Counted from the stretch's first letter, positions 47,670 through 56,915 are shown. The stretch is 64,000 bases of DNA from Glaciimonas sp. (GCA_012927625.1 JABBOV010000008.1:248001-312000), one strand, 5' to 3'. A program made the numbers and translations. Notes: a model not told the origin generated them from the sequence alone.

Positions 47670-48670
47670 GGCGGAAGGGTAAAGCCGGGCCAAAAAGTGC
47701 CACTTGCCAAAGTTTTTGCTTTGCCGACCAGTTTTTCGCCACCGGTGTCTGCCAGGATTTTGAAAGTGGCGGCGACGGCTGTCATGGTGTCCTGATCGGA
47801 GCAGATGGGAATGCCGGCCCGAAATTTTGTCCGCAGCACCTTGAATACCGCATCGTTTTCAGCCCGCATTTTCGGTCGCAGTAATTCCCATTGCGCGTCT
47901 GATGTAGCCAAAATGGCTTTCGCTTCATACGATGCGGCAAGGAAACTCTTGAGCGCGGCGCTATTGGCATTCGCCCACTCTTCGCGAAACACCCAGCCGA
48001 TCAATGGAATCGGCTTGTCAATTCCCAGTCCTTTGAGAATTTCCGGCACTTCAATTAAAGCATGCATGCCGCCCACTTCCAGGCGCGCCGCATAGTGCCA
48101 AAAATTCAGTGCCGCATCGATTTGCCCACGCAAGGCCAATACGTTGAGCAAAGGCGGCGCGGCGTAGGTGGGTTGCGTGAATTGCATCAGATCCACGCCC
48201 AGCTTGCGTTGCGCGTAGGCGCGCAGCAACAGCCAGGTCTTGTCTGCCGGGCCGCCGGCAATACCCAGTTTTTTATCCTTCAAATCGGCTAACGATGTAA
48301 TGCCGCTATCGGACTTGACCATCACCGAGCCGACCGCGTTGGAATACGGTACAAAAGTGTACAAATTGGATTCGGCGCGCTGGCGATTGACCCAGATCCA
48401 GTCGGATACGATGATGTCAACCGCCCCTCCCTGCAGCGCAACGGTGGAGGCGTCGCCCGACGCCAGCGGCACGATATGTAAATCTATACCGCGTTTTTTG
48501 GCAAGGGCACGGGTCTGGATTACTTCCAGTTCCCAATTGACTGTGCCGAACTCCAGCACGCCCACCCGCACGATTGTTAATGGCTTGTCATTCGCGTATA
48601 GATTGCTCAGCGAAAGGGGCAGCAGCAACAACAGTGCGCCTAAAATGCGAAAGTAGAAACGAGTCGGCAT
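47654..48670 (-). CDS. ABC importer periplasmic substrate-binding protein (NMT1/SsuA-like)
   Basis: A 338-residue binding protein with a signal peptide (about 1-27) and the NMT1/SsuA-like fold (VDIIVSDWIWVNRQRAESN, GIAGGPADKTWLLLRA). Relatives bind sulfonates, nitrate or pyrimidine-like compounds; here it follows the Ped-type ABC genes, so a substrate tied to the alcohol-oxidation system (cofactor, metal complex or substrate) is plausible but unproven. It lies 40 nt downstream of pedC. Confidence 0.85.
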   Translation of the reverse strand: MPTRFYFRILGALLLLLPLSLSNLYANDKPLTIVRVGVLEFGTVNWELEVIQTRALAKKRGIDLHIVPLASGDASTVALQGGAVDIIVSDWIWVNRQRAESNLYTFVPYSNAVGSVMVKSDSGITSLADLKDKKLGIAGGPADKTWLLLRAYAQRKLGVDLMQFTQPTYAAPPLLNVLALRGQIDAALNFWHYAARLEVGGMHALIEVPEILKGLGIDKPIPLIGWVFREEWANANSAALKSFLAASYEAKAILATSDAQWELLRPKMRAENDAVFKVLRTKFRAGIPICSDQDTMTAVAATFKILADTGGEKLVGKAKTLASGTFWPGFTLPPCKTL

Positions 48671-48709
48671 AGCGCTGCTCCATGCGAAATAACGGATGAT
48701 GGTTTCAAC

Positions 48710-49513
48710 TCAGTTTCTAACCGATTTGATCAATCCCCTTTGCGGATCGTAACCGACTGCCGCAATCAGGTAAAAGACGAGGGTGCTGGCGACAATCACG
48801 ACTAGCGAAGTTGGCTCAATCTGGCCATACAAGCTAAAACGCAGTGCTTCAATTGCATGGGTAAACGGATTGAAACGGGTCAATATATGAATCCACTGCG
48901 CACCGGACTCCTCGATTTTCCACAACGGATATAAGGCCGTTGACAGGAAAAACATGGGGAAAATCACGAAGTTCATGGTGCCGGCGAAGTTTTCCAGTTG
49001 TTTGATGTAGACCGACAACATCAGGCCGAATGCGGATAGCATCAACGCGCCCAACGCTAAAACAGGCATGGCGATGACGATTTGCCTGATGGTAAGGTCG
49101 ATGCCGAACAGCAGCGCCAGCATGAAAAAAGCGATGGCTTGCAGCACCGACAGGAATGTGGTGCCGAGCAGCTTGCACGCCAGTAAATAGGCGCGTGGCA
49201 AGGGTGCGGTCAGCAACAGGCGCATCACGCCCATCTCGCGGTCATACACCATTGCCAACGAGGATTGCATGCCGTTGAACAGGCACACCATCATCGCCAG
49301 ACCGGGCACCATGTAGACCCGATATTCGATGTAGGTGTCATACGGCGGCAGGATCGCCACCCCGAATACATTCTGGAATCCGGCTGCGAACACCACCAGC
49401 CACAGGGCTGGGCGTACCAGTGACGAAATCAGTCGCCCCGGCTGGCGCAGGAACTTATGGATTTCGCGCCCGGCAATCGCCCGCAAGGCCAGCAACGCGT
49501 GTGCGGCTCTCAT
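48710..49513 (-). CDS. pedC: ABC-2 type permease of the PQQ alcohol dehydrogenase locus (PedC-like)
   Basis: A 267-residue ABC-2 family membrane protein with six helices; LISSLVRPALWLVVFAAGFQNVFG and MGVMRLLLTAPLPRAYLLACKLL are features of this exporter-type fold. It matches the permeases found beside PQQ alcohol dehydrogenases, named PedC in Pseudomonas putida. In that species the ped ABC genes are needed for growth at low lanthanide levels, so metal handling is the leading hypothesis. The start overlaps the end of the binding-protein gene by 4 nt. Confidence 0.85.
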   Translation of the reverse strand: MRAAHALLALRAIAGREIHKFLRQPGRLISSLVRPALWLVVFAAGFQNVFGVAILPPYDTYIEYRVYMVPGLAMMVCLFNGMQSSLAMVYDREMGVMRLLLTAPLPRAYLLACKLLGTTFLSVLQAIAFFMLALLFGIDLTIRQIVIAMPVLALGALMLSAFGLMLSVYIKQLENFAGTMNFVIFPMFFLSTALYPLWKIEESGAQWIHILTRFNPFTHAIEALRFSLYGQIEPTSLVVIVASTLVFYLIAAVGYDPQRGLIKSVRN

Positions 49514-50748
49514 TTCTTTGTGCCTGCCATGTTGTCACCGCTATCACTTAACTTGCAGGGCGACTCCTTCTGGTCGGCGCCTAGGGTATCGAGGTTATTG
49601 CTGGGGTGCAAAAAACCATCGAATGGCGCTACCCCTGCGATACCGCCGCCGATGCCGCCGTGCGCCAGAAACACCGGTTGCCGCAATTGCTGATCCCAAC
49701 TGCGAAACGATACGCGCGCACCCTTGAAACCATCCAGCACCAGATCCGTGCTGCGCAAGGCGCGCCGATGCTGGCGCGCATCGGGCAATTTGAGCGCAAC
49801 ATCAATGATGGCCTTGGTGGCAATCCATGCTGCCCAATCGGCACCAGCCATTGGCCGATTCGCAATTTTTTTGAAGCGGCGCGACAATTGCGGCGCACCA
49901 TAACGCTCCCATGAAGTTTGCCAGGCTTCGGCCACCAGCCCGGCGCTGCCGACCACTGGTCGCGGCAGGTTGGTGCGGTAAGGCACATCGCGTGCGAATT
50001 CGCCGTCGGAATCCACTACCCACACCGCGTCGGCATCCATTCCTGCGGTGAGCAATGCCACATTGCCCAGATCGCGCTCACGCGGATCATTCGATAGCTT
50101 GAAAGTTTTGTCCGCCACCACTTTGATGCCGTAGCGCTTGATCGCTTGTCGGGTCGCGCTGATGCGGGATGCATCGGCGGCTGCAGCGCTGGTTAGCAGC
50201 AGCACTCTGGTCCACTTGTGCGCGGTCAGGAATTGCGCAGTAGCATCGGCCATCATCGATTCATCCGGCAGCGTATGAAACAGGTTCGCGCTGCAGCCTG
50301 CACGGCGCAAGCTGTCTTCCGGTGCCGATACATTGAACAGCAGGATGTCGCTAGTTTGCAGCGCTTTACTCAGCTGCGCCACAGCCGCGCCCGGCAGGTC
50401 GAGCAGAAAATGCCGGACGCCCTTTTGCATCATTACAGCAATCTGCTTTTGTGCCTGTTGTACGGTATCCAGCGGCACATCCTGCAAAGTGATTTTCAGA
50501 CCCGCATTGGCTAGCTGAAACTCGGATTCAGCGATGGCTACTTCGGCCCCGGCTTTGGGCCGGCCCAGCGGATGACCGGGGTAACTTTTTTCCAAAAGCT
50601 TCGATGCATAGCGCGCATCGTCCGGTGCATATACGACCCCGATTGTCAATTCGCGCGCCTGCGTTACGCAGCTGGCACTTGCCAGCAGCGTGCACGCCAG
50701 CACCCGGCGCCAACGGCCGTGGAGTCGGGTGCGGGTCAATTTAATCAT
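49510..50748 (-). CDS. ABC substrate-binding-like protein of the PQQ alcohol dehydrogenase locus (PedB-like)
   Basis: A 412-residue secreted protein with a signal peptide (about 1-32). It has the Leu/Ile/Val-binding-protein fold (TIGVVYAPDDARYASKLLEKSYPG, LLLTSAAAADASRISATRQAI) but is paired with an ABC-2 permease rather than a branched-chain permease. This pairing is characteristic of PQQ alcohol-oxidation clusters. It overlaps the beta-propeller gene by 8 nt and pedC by 4 nt. Confidence 0.82.
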   Translation of the reverse strand: MIKLTRTRLHGRWRRVLACTLLASASCVTQARELTIGVVYAPDDARYASKLLEKSYPGHPLGRPKAGAEVAIAESEFQLANAGLKITLQDVPLDTVQQAQKQIAVMMQKGVRHFLLDLPGAAVAQLSKALQTSDILLFNVSAPEDSLRRAGCSANLFHTLPDESMMADATAQFLTAHKWTRVLLLTSAAAADASRISATRQAIKRYGIKVVADKTFKLSNDPRERDLGNVALLTAGMDADAVWVVDSDGEFARDVPYRTNLPRPVVGSAGLVAEAWQTSWERYGAPQLSRRFKKIANRPMAGADWAAWIATKAIIDVALKLPDARQHRRALRSTDLVLDGFKGARVSFRSWDQQLRQPVFLAHGGIGGGIAGVAPFDGFLHPSNNLDTLGADQKESPCKLSDSGDNMAGTKK

Positions 50749-51742
50749 CGATCACCACGCTATGCGGCACCCGGCCAGCCTTGACCGTTTTCACTGCGCG
50801 GCCCTTGGCTACGTCGACCACCGAAACATCGTCCGACAAGCCGTTGGCAACATACAGCGTCGCATTGTCGCGCGATAGCGCTAAACCCCAGGCCCGTTTG
50901 CCGACCAGGATCAGGTTCTTTACCTTCCGACTGGCCACATCGACCACCGCCACATGGTTAGCCTTGCCCAGCGCCACGTAGGCGGTTTTGCCATCGGCGG
51001 CCATCACCATGCCCACTGGAGTGACGTCGTCGGCACGAAAACCCTTGGGTTGGAATCTCACCGTATCGATAACGGTATTGTCGGCAGTACGGATGATGCT
51101 TACCGAAGCGCCACGCTCGCAGCTGACCCATAGCTCCTGGCCGTTTGGGCTCAGTGCGAAACGGCGCGGCCGCTTGCCGACTTCGATATTCTTGACTATC
51201 TTGCCGCTGGCAATGTCGATCACATGCACCAGGCTGGCCACTTCCGATGTCGCATACAGGGTCTTGCCGTTTGGCGTCACCAGCACGCCCTCCGGCTCTT
51301 CACCTACCTTGATCTGGTTGAGCACTTTTTGGGTAGCAATATCAACCGTCACGATGGTGGCGTCATCTTCGTTGGAGAAATAGAGCTTTTTGCCATCGGG
51401 CGATAGATCGAAGATTTCGACGCCCTCTTGTAGTTTGATCTTGTTGATCACTTTTTTGCTGGCGACATCCACCACGATGGCAATGCCATCATCGCCGCAC
51501 GCGGCAATGAGCTGCTGCCGGTTAGGCGTGAATTGCATGTGGCGTGGACGCTTGCACGCCTTGATGGTGGCGATCTGTTGCTGGGTCTTGCCGTCCAGTA
51601 CGGTGATCTGATTATCCTTTTCGCTGGAGATAAAGACCGCTCCGGTTTGTTTGGCTATTGCCGATGCCGGTACCGCAAGCGCAAGCACCATCGCAATGGA
51701 CAGTGCATGCGCAGACCCAATTTTTGGTGTCATCATTACCAT
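50741..51742 (-). CDS. Periplasmic YVTN beta-propeller protein of the PQQ cluster
   Basis: A 333-residue protein with a signal peptide (about 1-30) and about seven blades of the repeat form V-V-VDVASKKVxNKIKLQEG...LSPDGKKLY. Proteins of this type, known as PQQ-catabolism-associated beta-propellers, are found beside PQQ dehydrogenases and are part of the P. putida ped ABC locus. A direct enzyme role is unlikely, as no catalytic residues are obvious; ligand or metal binding is possible. It lies 21 nt after the ATPase gene. Confidence 0.85.
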   Translation of the reverse strand: MVMMTPKIGSAHALSIAMVLALAVPASAIAKQTGAVFISSEKDNQITVLDGKTQQQIATIKACKRPRHMQFTPNRQQLIAACGDDGIAIVVDVASKKVINKIKLQEGVEIFDLSPDGKKLYFSNEDDATIVTVDIATQKVLNQIKVGEEPEGVLVTPNGKTLYATSEVASLVHVIDIASGKIVKNIEVGKRPRRFALSPNGQELWVSCERGASVSIIRTADNTVIDTVRFQPKGFRADDVTPVGMVMAADGKTAYVALGKANHVAVVDVASRKVKNLILVGKRAWGLALSRDNATLYVANGLSDDVSVVDVAKGRAVKTVKAGRVPHSVVIDD

Positions 51743-51763
51743 GATGTTATGTCTCCCTTTGTT

Positions 51764-52498
51764 TTATTTGGTCAGGCGTAAAAAAGCATCGGTGAGGGTT
51801 GTGCATTCCTGGCTGGCCAATAGTTGCGCTGGCACGCCGTCGAATTGCACCCGGCCTTTGGCCATTACGATGATGCGATCCGCGCTGTCGGCTTCATCCA
51901 CCAGGTGCGTGGCCCACAAAACTGCCATGTTTTGCTCTTTGCACAGGGATTTGACATCCGCAATGATTTGCATGCGCGAAGCCGGGTCGATGCCGACGGT
52001 GGCTTCATCCATTAGCAATAACTTGGGCCGTGTCATCAAGGCGCGCGCCAATTCCACCTTACGTCGGTTGCCGCCGGATAAAACCCGTGCGCAGTCTTGC
52101 GCACGTTCCAACAGACCGAAGCGCGCCAGACAAGTGACGATGCGTTGTTTGGATTCAAGTCGCGCGATGCCATGCAAGTCGGCCTGAAATTGCAGATTGG
52201 CAGTGACGCTCAGATCCAGGTCAAGGGCCGGCTGCTGGAACACGATTCCTAGTTGTGCCAAGGCTGGAATCGGCGTTTTACCAATATCCGCGCCGCAAAT
52301 GACAGCGCTGCCCTGGTCAGCAATGAACAATCCTGAAAGTATTTGAAACAGGGTGGTTTTACCGGCCCCGTTGGGGCCTAGTAATGCCAGAAATTCTCCT
52401 GCCGCAACGTGCAAACTGACGTTGTCGAGCACTTTGCGCTGACCAAACGATTTGCAAATGGATCTCACGCTCAGGGACAAGTTGGTTCCGGTTGGCAT
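51764..52498 (-). CDS. ABC transporter ATPase of the PQQ alcohol dehydrogenase locus (PedA-like)
   Basis: A 244-residue ATPase with Walker A GPNGAGKTT near residue 40, signature LSGGNRRKVELARAL and Walker B LLLMDEATVGID. This Asp-Glu-Ala-Thr Walker B is usual for ABC-2 exporters, so it fits the PedC permease. It lies 5 nt after DUF779 and 21 nt before the beta-propeller gene, which puts them in one transcript. Confidence 0.88.
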   Translation of the reverse strand: MPTGTNLSLSVRSICKSFGQRKVLDNVSLHVAAGEFLALLGPNGAGKTTLFQILSGLFIADQGSAVICGADIGKTPIPALAQLGIVFQQPALDLDLSVTANLQFQADLHGIARLESKQRIVTCLARFGLLERAQDCARVLSGGNRRKVELARALMTRPKLLLMDEATVGIDPASRMQIIADVKSLCKEQNMAVLWATHLVDEADSADRIIVMAKGRVQFDGVPAQLLASQECTTLTDAFLRLTK

Positions 52499-52503
52499 GA
52501 TTC

Positions 52504-52881
52504 TCAGGTCTTGCCCTGTTGTTCGATGCTAGCCCATTCGTCATCGGTAAATAGGCGTGAACGTGTCAGAAAGCGTTTTCCTGAACCGTTTTCCAGCGAA
52601 AACATGCCGCCGTTGCCGTTCACCACATCGATTATAAGTTGGGTGTGCTTCCAGTATTCGTATTGCTCCGCGCCCATGTAAAACGGAGTGCCATCGAGAT
52701 CGCCCAAATGAACATCGGTATCGCTGATTGCAAATTCACCTGAGGGATAGCACATCGGGGCGCTACCGTCGCAACAGCCGCCGGACTGAAAAAATATCAG
52801 AGGCCCATGTTTTTCATGCAGTATCTGCAGCAAATCCAGTGTCGCCTGGGTTGCCATCACGCGTGGGATGGTGTGGGTCAT
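52504..52881 (-). CDS. DUF779 family protein
   Basis: A 125-residue cytoplasmic protein with the DUF779 motifs LIFFQSGGCCDGSAPMCYP and GAEQYEYWKHTQLIIDV. The Cys-Cys pair plus a third Cys looks like a metal or redox site. DUF779 genes are often next to AcoD-type aldehyde dehydrogenases, as here, but no activity is known to me. It follows the dehydrogenase after a hairpin repeat and is 5 nt before the ATPase gene. Confidence 0.88.
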   Translation of the reverse strand: MTHTIPRVMATQATLDLLQILHEKHGPLIFFQSGGCCDGSAPMCYPSGEFAISDTDVHLGDLDGTPFYMGAEQYEYWKHTQLIIDVVNGNGGMFSLENGSGKRFLTRSRLFTDDEWASIEQQGKT

Positions 52882-52911
52882 TGTGCAACTCGATCAATAG
52901 GTTGAGAGGTC

Positions 52912-52985
52912 GGTGCTGAGCAAAGCGAAGCCCAACATTGTGCGTACGATGTTGGGCTGGTAAGGCGTTAGCCCAACCTACAAAA
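52912..52985 (-). repeat. Palindromic element of the AGCCCAACAT type
   Basis: A hairpin AGCCCAACAT-N10-ATGTTGGGCT (52930-52959) is followed by a second AGCCCAACCTAC segment after GGCGTT. The TTGGGCT/AGCCCAA arms resemble widely spread small intergenic palindromes of proteobacterial chromosomes. It lies between the aldehyde dehydrogenase and DUF779 genes and could weaken or attenuate transcription; no T run follows, so it is not a standard terminator. Confidence 0.6.
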
Positions 52986-52992
52986 CCAAGAC

Positions 52993-54513
52993 TTAAAAGA
53001 AGCCGAGCGCTTTAGGGCTATAACTGACCAGCAAATTTTTGGTTTGTTGATAGTGATCCAGCATCATCTTGTGGTTTTCACGACCAAAACCGGATTGTTT
53101 GTAACCGCCAAACGCAGCATGGGCTGGGTACAGGTGGTAACAGTTGGTCCAGACGCGGCCAGCCTGAATCGCGCGGCCGACACGGAACGCGCGAGAACCG
53201 TCACGGGTCCATAAACCAGCGCCCAAACCATACAAAGTGTCATTGGCGATTTCCAGCGCTTCTGCTTCATCTTTGAAAGTCGTGACCGAAACCACTGGGC
53301 CAAAAATTTCTTCCTGGAAGATGCGCATCTTGTTGTTGCCCTTGAATATGGTCGGCTTGATGTAATAGCCGCCTGCCAAGTCGCCACCCATATCGCACCG
53401 TTCGCCGCCGATCAGCTTGTCGGCGCCTTCTTGCGTGCCAATGTCCATGTAGGACATGATTTTATCCATCTGCTCTTGTGAAGTCTGAGCGCCCATCATC
53501 GTAGTTGCATCGAGCGGATTGCCTTGCTTGATGGCAGCCACGCGCTTGAGCGCACGTTCCATGAATTTTTCATAGATCGATTCCTGGATCAATACGCGCG
53601 ATGGACAGGTGCAGACTTCACCTTGGTTCACCGCAAACATGGCGAAACCTTCCAGGCATTTGTCGAAGAATTCATCGTCCTGATCCATCACGTCGGCAAA
53701 GAAGATATTGGGCGATTTTCCACCCAGTTCCAGGCTCACCGGAATCAAATTTTGCGCTGCGTACTGCATGATCAAACGACCGGTACCGGTCTCGCCGGTA
53801 AAGGCGATTTTAGCGATACGTTTGCTGGAGGCCAGCGGTTTTCCGGCTTCCAGGCCAAAGCCATTAACGATGTTGACCACACCGGCTGGCAGCAAATCCT
53901 GGATCAGTTCCATCAACACCATGATGGATGCCGGCGTTTGTTCGGCCGGTTTCATGACCACACAGTTACCGGCAGCCAATGCGGGTGCCAGTTTCCAGAC
54001 CGCCATCAAAATTGGGAAATTCCACGGAATGATCTGGCCGACTACGCCGAGCGGCTCATGGAAATGATACGCATAGGTTTCGGAATCGATCTGCGAAACG
54101 CTGCCTTCCTGAGCGCGGATGCAACCGGCGAAGTAACGAAAATGATCGATCGCCAGAGGAATATCCACATTCATGGTTTCGCGAATCGGCTTGCCGTTGT
54201 CGATGGTTTCGGCGGTAGCGATCATTTCAAGGTTGGCTTCGATCCGGTCGGCCACCTTGTTCAGAATGTTGGCGCGTTCGGAGGGGGAAATTTTGGCCCA
54301 CGCATCTTTTGCGGCGTGGGCGGCATCCAGCGCCAGTTCGACGTCTTCAGCAGTGGAACGGGCGATTTCACAAAATGGCTGGCCGGTAATCGGGGTGATG
54401 TTAGCGAAGTATTCACCTTTCACCGGTGGCACAAACTTGCCACCGATGAAATTGTCGTAACGTTGCTTGAAAGGGTTCTTGACGCCTAATTTGCTGATGT
54501 CTGCGAGATTCAT
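52993..54513 (-). CDS. exaC: NAD-dependent aldehyde dehydrogenase (ExaC/AcoD-like)
   Basis: A 506-residue cytoplasmic dehydrogenase that oxidises the aldehyde made by the periplasmic alcohol dehydrogenase, for example acetaldehyde to acetate. The nucleophile Cys301 is in GEVCTCPSR and the general base Glu262 is in LELGGKSPN; the FTGETGTG loop binds NAD. The length matches AcoD/ExaC enzymes of betaproteobacteria. First gene of a nine-gene minus-strand operon, downstream of a perfect-match sigma-54 promoter. Confidence 0.95.
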   Translation of the reverse strand: MNLADISKLGVKNPFKQRYDNFIGGKFVPPVKGEYFANITPITGQPFCEIARSTAEDVELALDAAHAAKDAWAKISPSERANILNKVADRIEANLEMIATAETIDNGKPIRETMNVDIPLAIDHFRYFAGCIRAQEGSVSQIDSETYAYHFHEPLGVVGQIIPWNFPILMAVWKLAPALAAGNCVVMKPAEQTPASIMVLMELIQDLLPAGVVNIVNGFGLEAGKPLASSKRIAKIAFTGETGTGRLIMQYAAQNLIPVSLELGGKSPNIFFADVMDQDDEFFDKCLEGFAMFAVNQGEVCTCPSRVLIQESIYEKFMERALKRVAAIKQGNPLDATTMMGAQTSQEQMDKIMSYMDIGTQEGADKLIGGERCDMGGDLAGGYYIKPTIFKGNNKMRIFQEEIFGPVVSVTTFKDEAEALEIANDTLYGLGAGLWTRDGSRAFRVGRAIQAGRVWTNCYHLYPAHAAFGGYKQSGFGRENHKMMLDHYQQTKNLLVSYSPKALGFF

Positions 54514-54592
54514 GTCGTCCTCTATTCACTGTTCTAAAGTGGGTTATGTCGATTGGTCTGTACCACAAGTGTGCGGTGCACATACCCCCTAC

Positions 54593-54608
54593 TGCAAACA
54601 CCATGCCA
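54593..54608 (-). promoter_or_regulatory. Sigma-54 promoter for the aldehyde dehydrogenase operon
   Basis: Read on the minus strand the sequence is TGGCATGGTGTTTGCA, which matches the -24/-12 consensus (TGGCAYG-N4-TTGCA) at every defined position. It lies 80 nt upstream of the ATG at 54513. Confidence 0.88.
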
Positions 54609-54783
54609 GCAGGTCTTTTGTGGGGAAAAACCGAAAATTCAGCAATGATTAGGGCGTCAGCTTCCTGTCGGCCGGCATCGACGCAGCGCTATGACATAGA
54701 TAATTTTTATGAATGTGATCATTTTTTGAACACAATAGGAATTACTGTTGCAAATTAATTCAATTTCGTACTTCAACTCAAAA

Positions 54784-54811
54784 ATGCGTATTTGCGAGGC
54801 GCAAACTGCAT
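54784..54811. promoter_or_regulatory. Palindrome midway between divergent sigma-54 promoters
   Basis: TTTGCG-AGG-CGCAAA (54791-54805) is a perfect inverted repeat, nested in outer arms ATGC and GCAT. It lies 183 nt from each of the facing promoters, a typical distance for an upstream activating site. The 380-nt space between promoters is otherwise AT-rich. A weaker repeat TGTCCC-N13-GGAACA lies at 54888-54912. Confidence 0.5.
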
Positions 54812-54987
54812 CCGCAATGCCAAAATATCAAACGCCATAAAAGTTGCGGCAATGCCGTCGAATAGCGCAGGATCAGCCATGGCATCCTGTCCCCTTTTGT
54901 CACGTTGGAACAGTACACCTGCAACAGATATTGTTCATTTCAGCGTGCAAAAGGCTCAAAAACAGGGTTTTCAAGGCGAATGTCCGA

Positions 54988-55003
54988 TGGCACGCAGCTT
55001 GCA
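54988..55003 (+). promoter_or_regulatory. Sigma-54 promoter for the PQQ alcohol dehydrogenase
   Basis: TGGCACGCAGCTTGCA matches the -24/-12 consensus TGGCACG-N4-TTGCA at every defined position, with GG and GC ten bases apart. It lies 60 nt before the GTG start at 55064. Confidence 0.92.
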
Positions 55004-55063
55004 TATCTCCCACCTGTTATGTGATTTACATAATTGGTTCGTCTGTCATTTGAGGAGATTGTC

Positions 55064-56806
55064 GTGCAAAAAAAATTATTAGGATTGATGGTGGGAATGG
55101 CGCTCGGTGGCGCATCCGCTGCTCACGCTGCGGGCGTAACTGAGGCAATGATAGAAAAAAATGCAACCGACAGCGTGTTGTCGTGGGGTATGGGGCAAGG
55201 AGGACAACGCTTTTCCAAACTTGACCAGATCAATACCAAGTCGGTTGACAAACTGGTGCCGGCTTGGGCGTTTTCGTTCGGCGGCGAGAAGCAACGCGGG
55301 CAAGAATCGCAGCCGCTGATTCACAATGGCAAGATGTTCGTGACCGCCTCCTATTCACGCATTTTTGCGCTGGATCTGAAAACCGGTGCCAAGTTATGGA
55401 AATACGAACAGCGCTTGCCGGAAGGCATCATGCCTTGTTGCGACGTGGTCAACCGTGGCGCTGCATTATTTGGCGACCTGGTGATTTTCGGCACGCTCGA
55501 TGCGCAACTGATAGCCCTCGACCAGAACACTGGCAAAGTCGTCTGGAAAGAGAAAGTGGGCGATTATGCAGCCGGTTATTCCATGACGGCAGCGCCATTG
55601 ATCGCCAAGGGATTGTTGCTGACCGGCGTCTCGGGCGGTGAATTTGGCATTGTCGGCCGGGTGGAAGCGCGCAATCCGCTTACTGGCGACCTGGTCTGGA
55701 CGCGGCCTATGGTGGAAGGACACATGGGCTACAAGTTCGACAAGGATGGCAAAGAAATTGAAAACGGCATCAGCGGCACCGTCAACAAGACCTGGCCCGG
55801 CGACTTGTGGAAAACCGGCGGCGCCGCAACCTGGCTTGGCGGCACCTACGATGCATCGACCGGCCTGGCCTATTTCGGCACCGGCAATCCTGCACCCTGG
55901 AACAGCCATCTGCGCCCCGGCGACAACCTGTACTCGTCATCCACCGTAGCGCTGGATGTGGACACCGGCAAAATCAAGTGGAGCTATCAAAGCACTCCGC
56001 ACGATGGCTGGGATTATGACGGCGTCAATGAGTTCATCACCTTCGACATGGATGGCAAACGTTATGGCGGCAAAGCTGACCGCAATGGATTTTTCTATGT
56101 AGTGGATGCGAAAAACGGCAAGCTTCAAAATGCTTTCCCGTTCGTCAAGAAAATCACATGGGCCAGCAGCATCGACCTTAAAACAGGTCGTCCGAATTAC
56201 CTTGCTGCCGGCCGCCCTGGCGATCCGACCAAAGGCGAGGAAGGCAAGAAAGGGAAAACGGCATTTGCATCACCGGCATTTTTGGGCGCCAAGAACCAGA
56301 TGCCGATGGCGTATAGCCCACAGACCAAATTATTTTATGTGCCGTCCAACGAATGGGGCATGGATATCTGGAATGAGCCGGTCACATACAAAAAAGGCGC
56401 TGCCTTTCTCGGCGCCGGCTTCACGATCAAACCCAACTTTGACGATTACATCGGCGCGATGCGCGCAGTGGATCCGAAGACCGGCAAGATTGTGTGGGAA
56501 GTCAAGAATAACGCGCCTCTGTGGGGTGGCGTAATGACCACCGCCGGCGGCCTGGTATTTTACGGCACGCCCGAAGGCTTCCTGAAAGCGGTGAATGCCA
56601 AGACCGGCAAGGAACTCTGGAAATTCCAGACCGGTTCCGGCGTCGTGGCGCCGCCGGTGACCTGGCAGGATGGCGATACGCAGTATGTCGCCGTCACTTC
56701 AGGCTGGGGTGGCGCAGTACCGCTGTGGGGCGGCGAAGTGGCAAGCAAAGTGAATTTCCTGGAACAAGGCGGCAGCGTTTGGGTTTTCAAACTCTCTTCC
56801 AAGTAA
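55064..56806 (+). CDS. exaA: PQQ-dependent alcohol dehydrogenase, predicted lanthanide type
   Basis: A 580-residue periplasmic quinoprotein of the ExaA/PedH group. The start is a GTG at 55064, supported by GAGGAGA 5 nt upstream; a longer in-frame start at 55034 gives no ribosome site. A signal peptide ends near residue 23. Visible active-site elements are the vicinal pair Cys125-Cys126 (MPCCD), Glu193, Asn275 (GTGNPAPWN) and the catalytic Asp317. Asp319 follows in WDYDG; the extra Asp two residues later is the mark of lanthanide-dependent forms, while calcium types have Ala or Ser there. It lies between a sigma-54 promoter and a terminator as one gene, divergent from the aldehyde dehydrogenase operon. 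Confidence 0.93.
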   Translation: MQKKLLGLMVGMALGGASAAHAAGVTEAMIEKNATDSVLSWGMGQGGQRFSKLDQINTKSVDKLVPAWAFSFGGEKQRGQESQPLIHNGKMFVTASYSRIFALDLKTGAKLWKYEQRLPEGIMPCCDVVNRGAALFGDLVIFGTLDAQLIALDQNTGKVVWKEKVGDYAAGYSMTAAPLIAKGLLLTGVSGGEFGIVGRVEARNPLTGDLVWTRPMVEGHMGYKFDKDGKEIENGISGTVNKTWPGDLWKTGGAATWLGGTYDASTGLAYFGTGNPAPWNSHLRPGDNLYSSSTVALDVDTGKIKWSYQSTPHDGWDYDGVNEFITFDMDGKRYGGKADRNGFFYVVDAKNGKLQNAFPFVKKITWASSIDLKTGRPNYLAAGRPGDPTKGEEGKKGKTAFASPAFLGAKNQMPMAYSPQTKLFYVPSNEWGMDIWNEPVTYKKGAAFLGAGFTIKPNFDDYIGAMRAVDPKTGKIVWEVKNNAPLWGGVMTTAGGLVFYGTPEGFLKAVNAKTGKELWKFQTGSGVVAPPVTWQDGDTQYVAVTSGWGGAVPLWGGEVASKVNFLEQGGSVWVFKLSSK

Positions 56807-56886
56807 GGGGCCAATTGTAAGATTGTGAGCGGTTGACTCTGGTGGTTGGCAGCAGCTTGTCTCCCTGCTTGCCTTGAGTCATTTTG

Positions 56887-56915
56887 ACTGACGGCTGCGG
56901 CCGTCAGTTTTTTTT
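56887..56915 (+). terminator. Rho-independent terminator after the alcohol dehydrogenase
   Basis: ACTGACGGC-TGCG-GCCGTCAGT (56887-56908) followed by T8. It lies 80 nt past the stop codon, and keeps the dehydrogenase as a single-gene transcript. Confidence 0.9.

Larger units (their letters stand above)
54514..55063. other. Divergent control region between aldehyde and alcohol dehydrogenase genes
   Basis: No gene fits this 550-nt space. It holds two outward-facing sigma-54 promoters, a central palindrome (listed separately), and A/T-rich DNA at 54690-54790 that could bend for activator contact. Confidence 0.8.
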
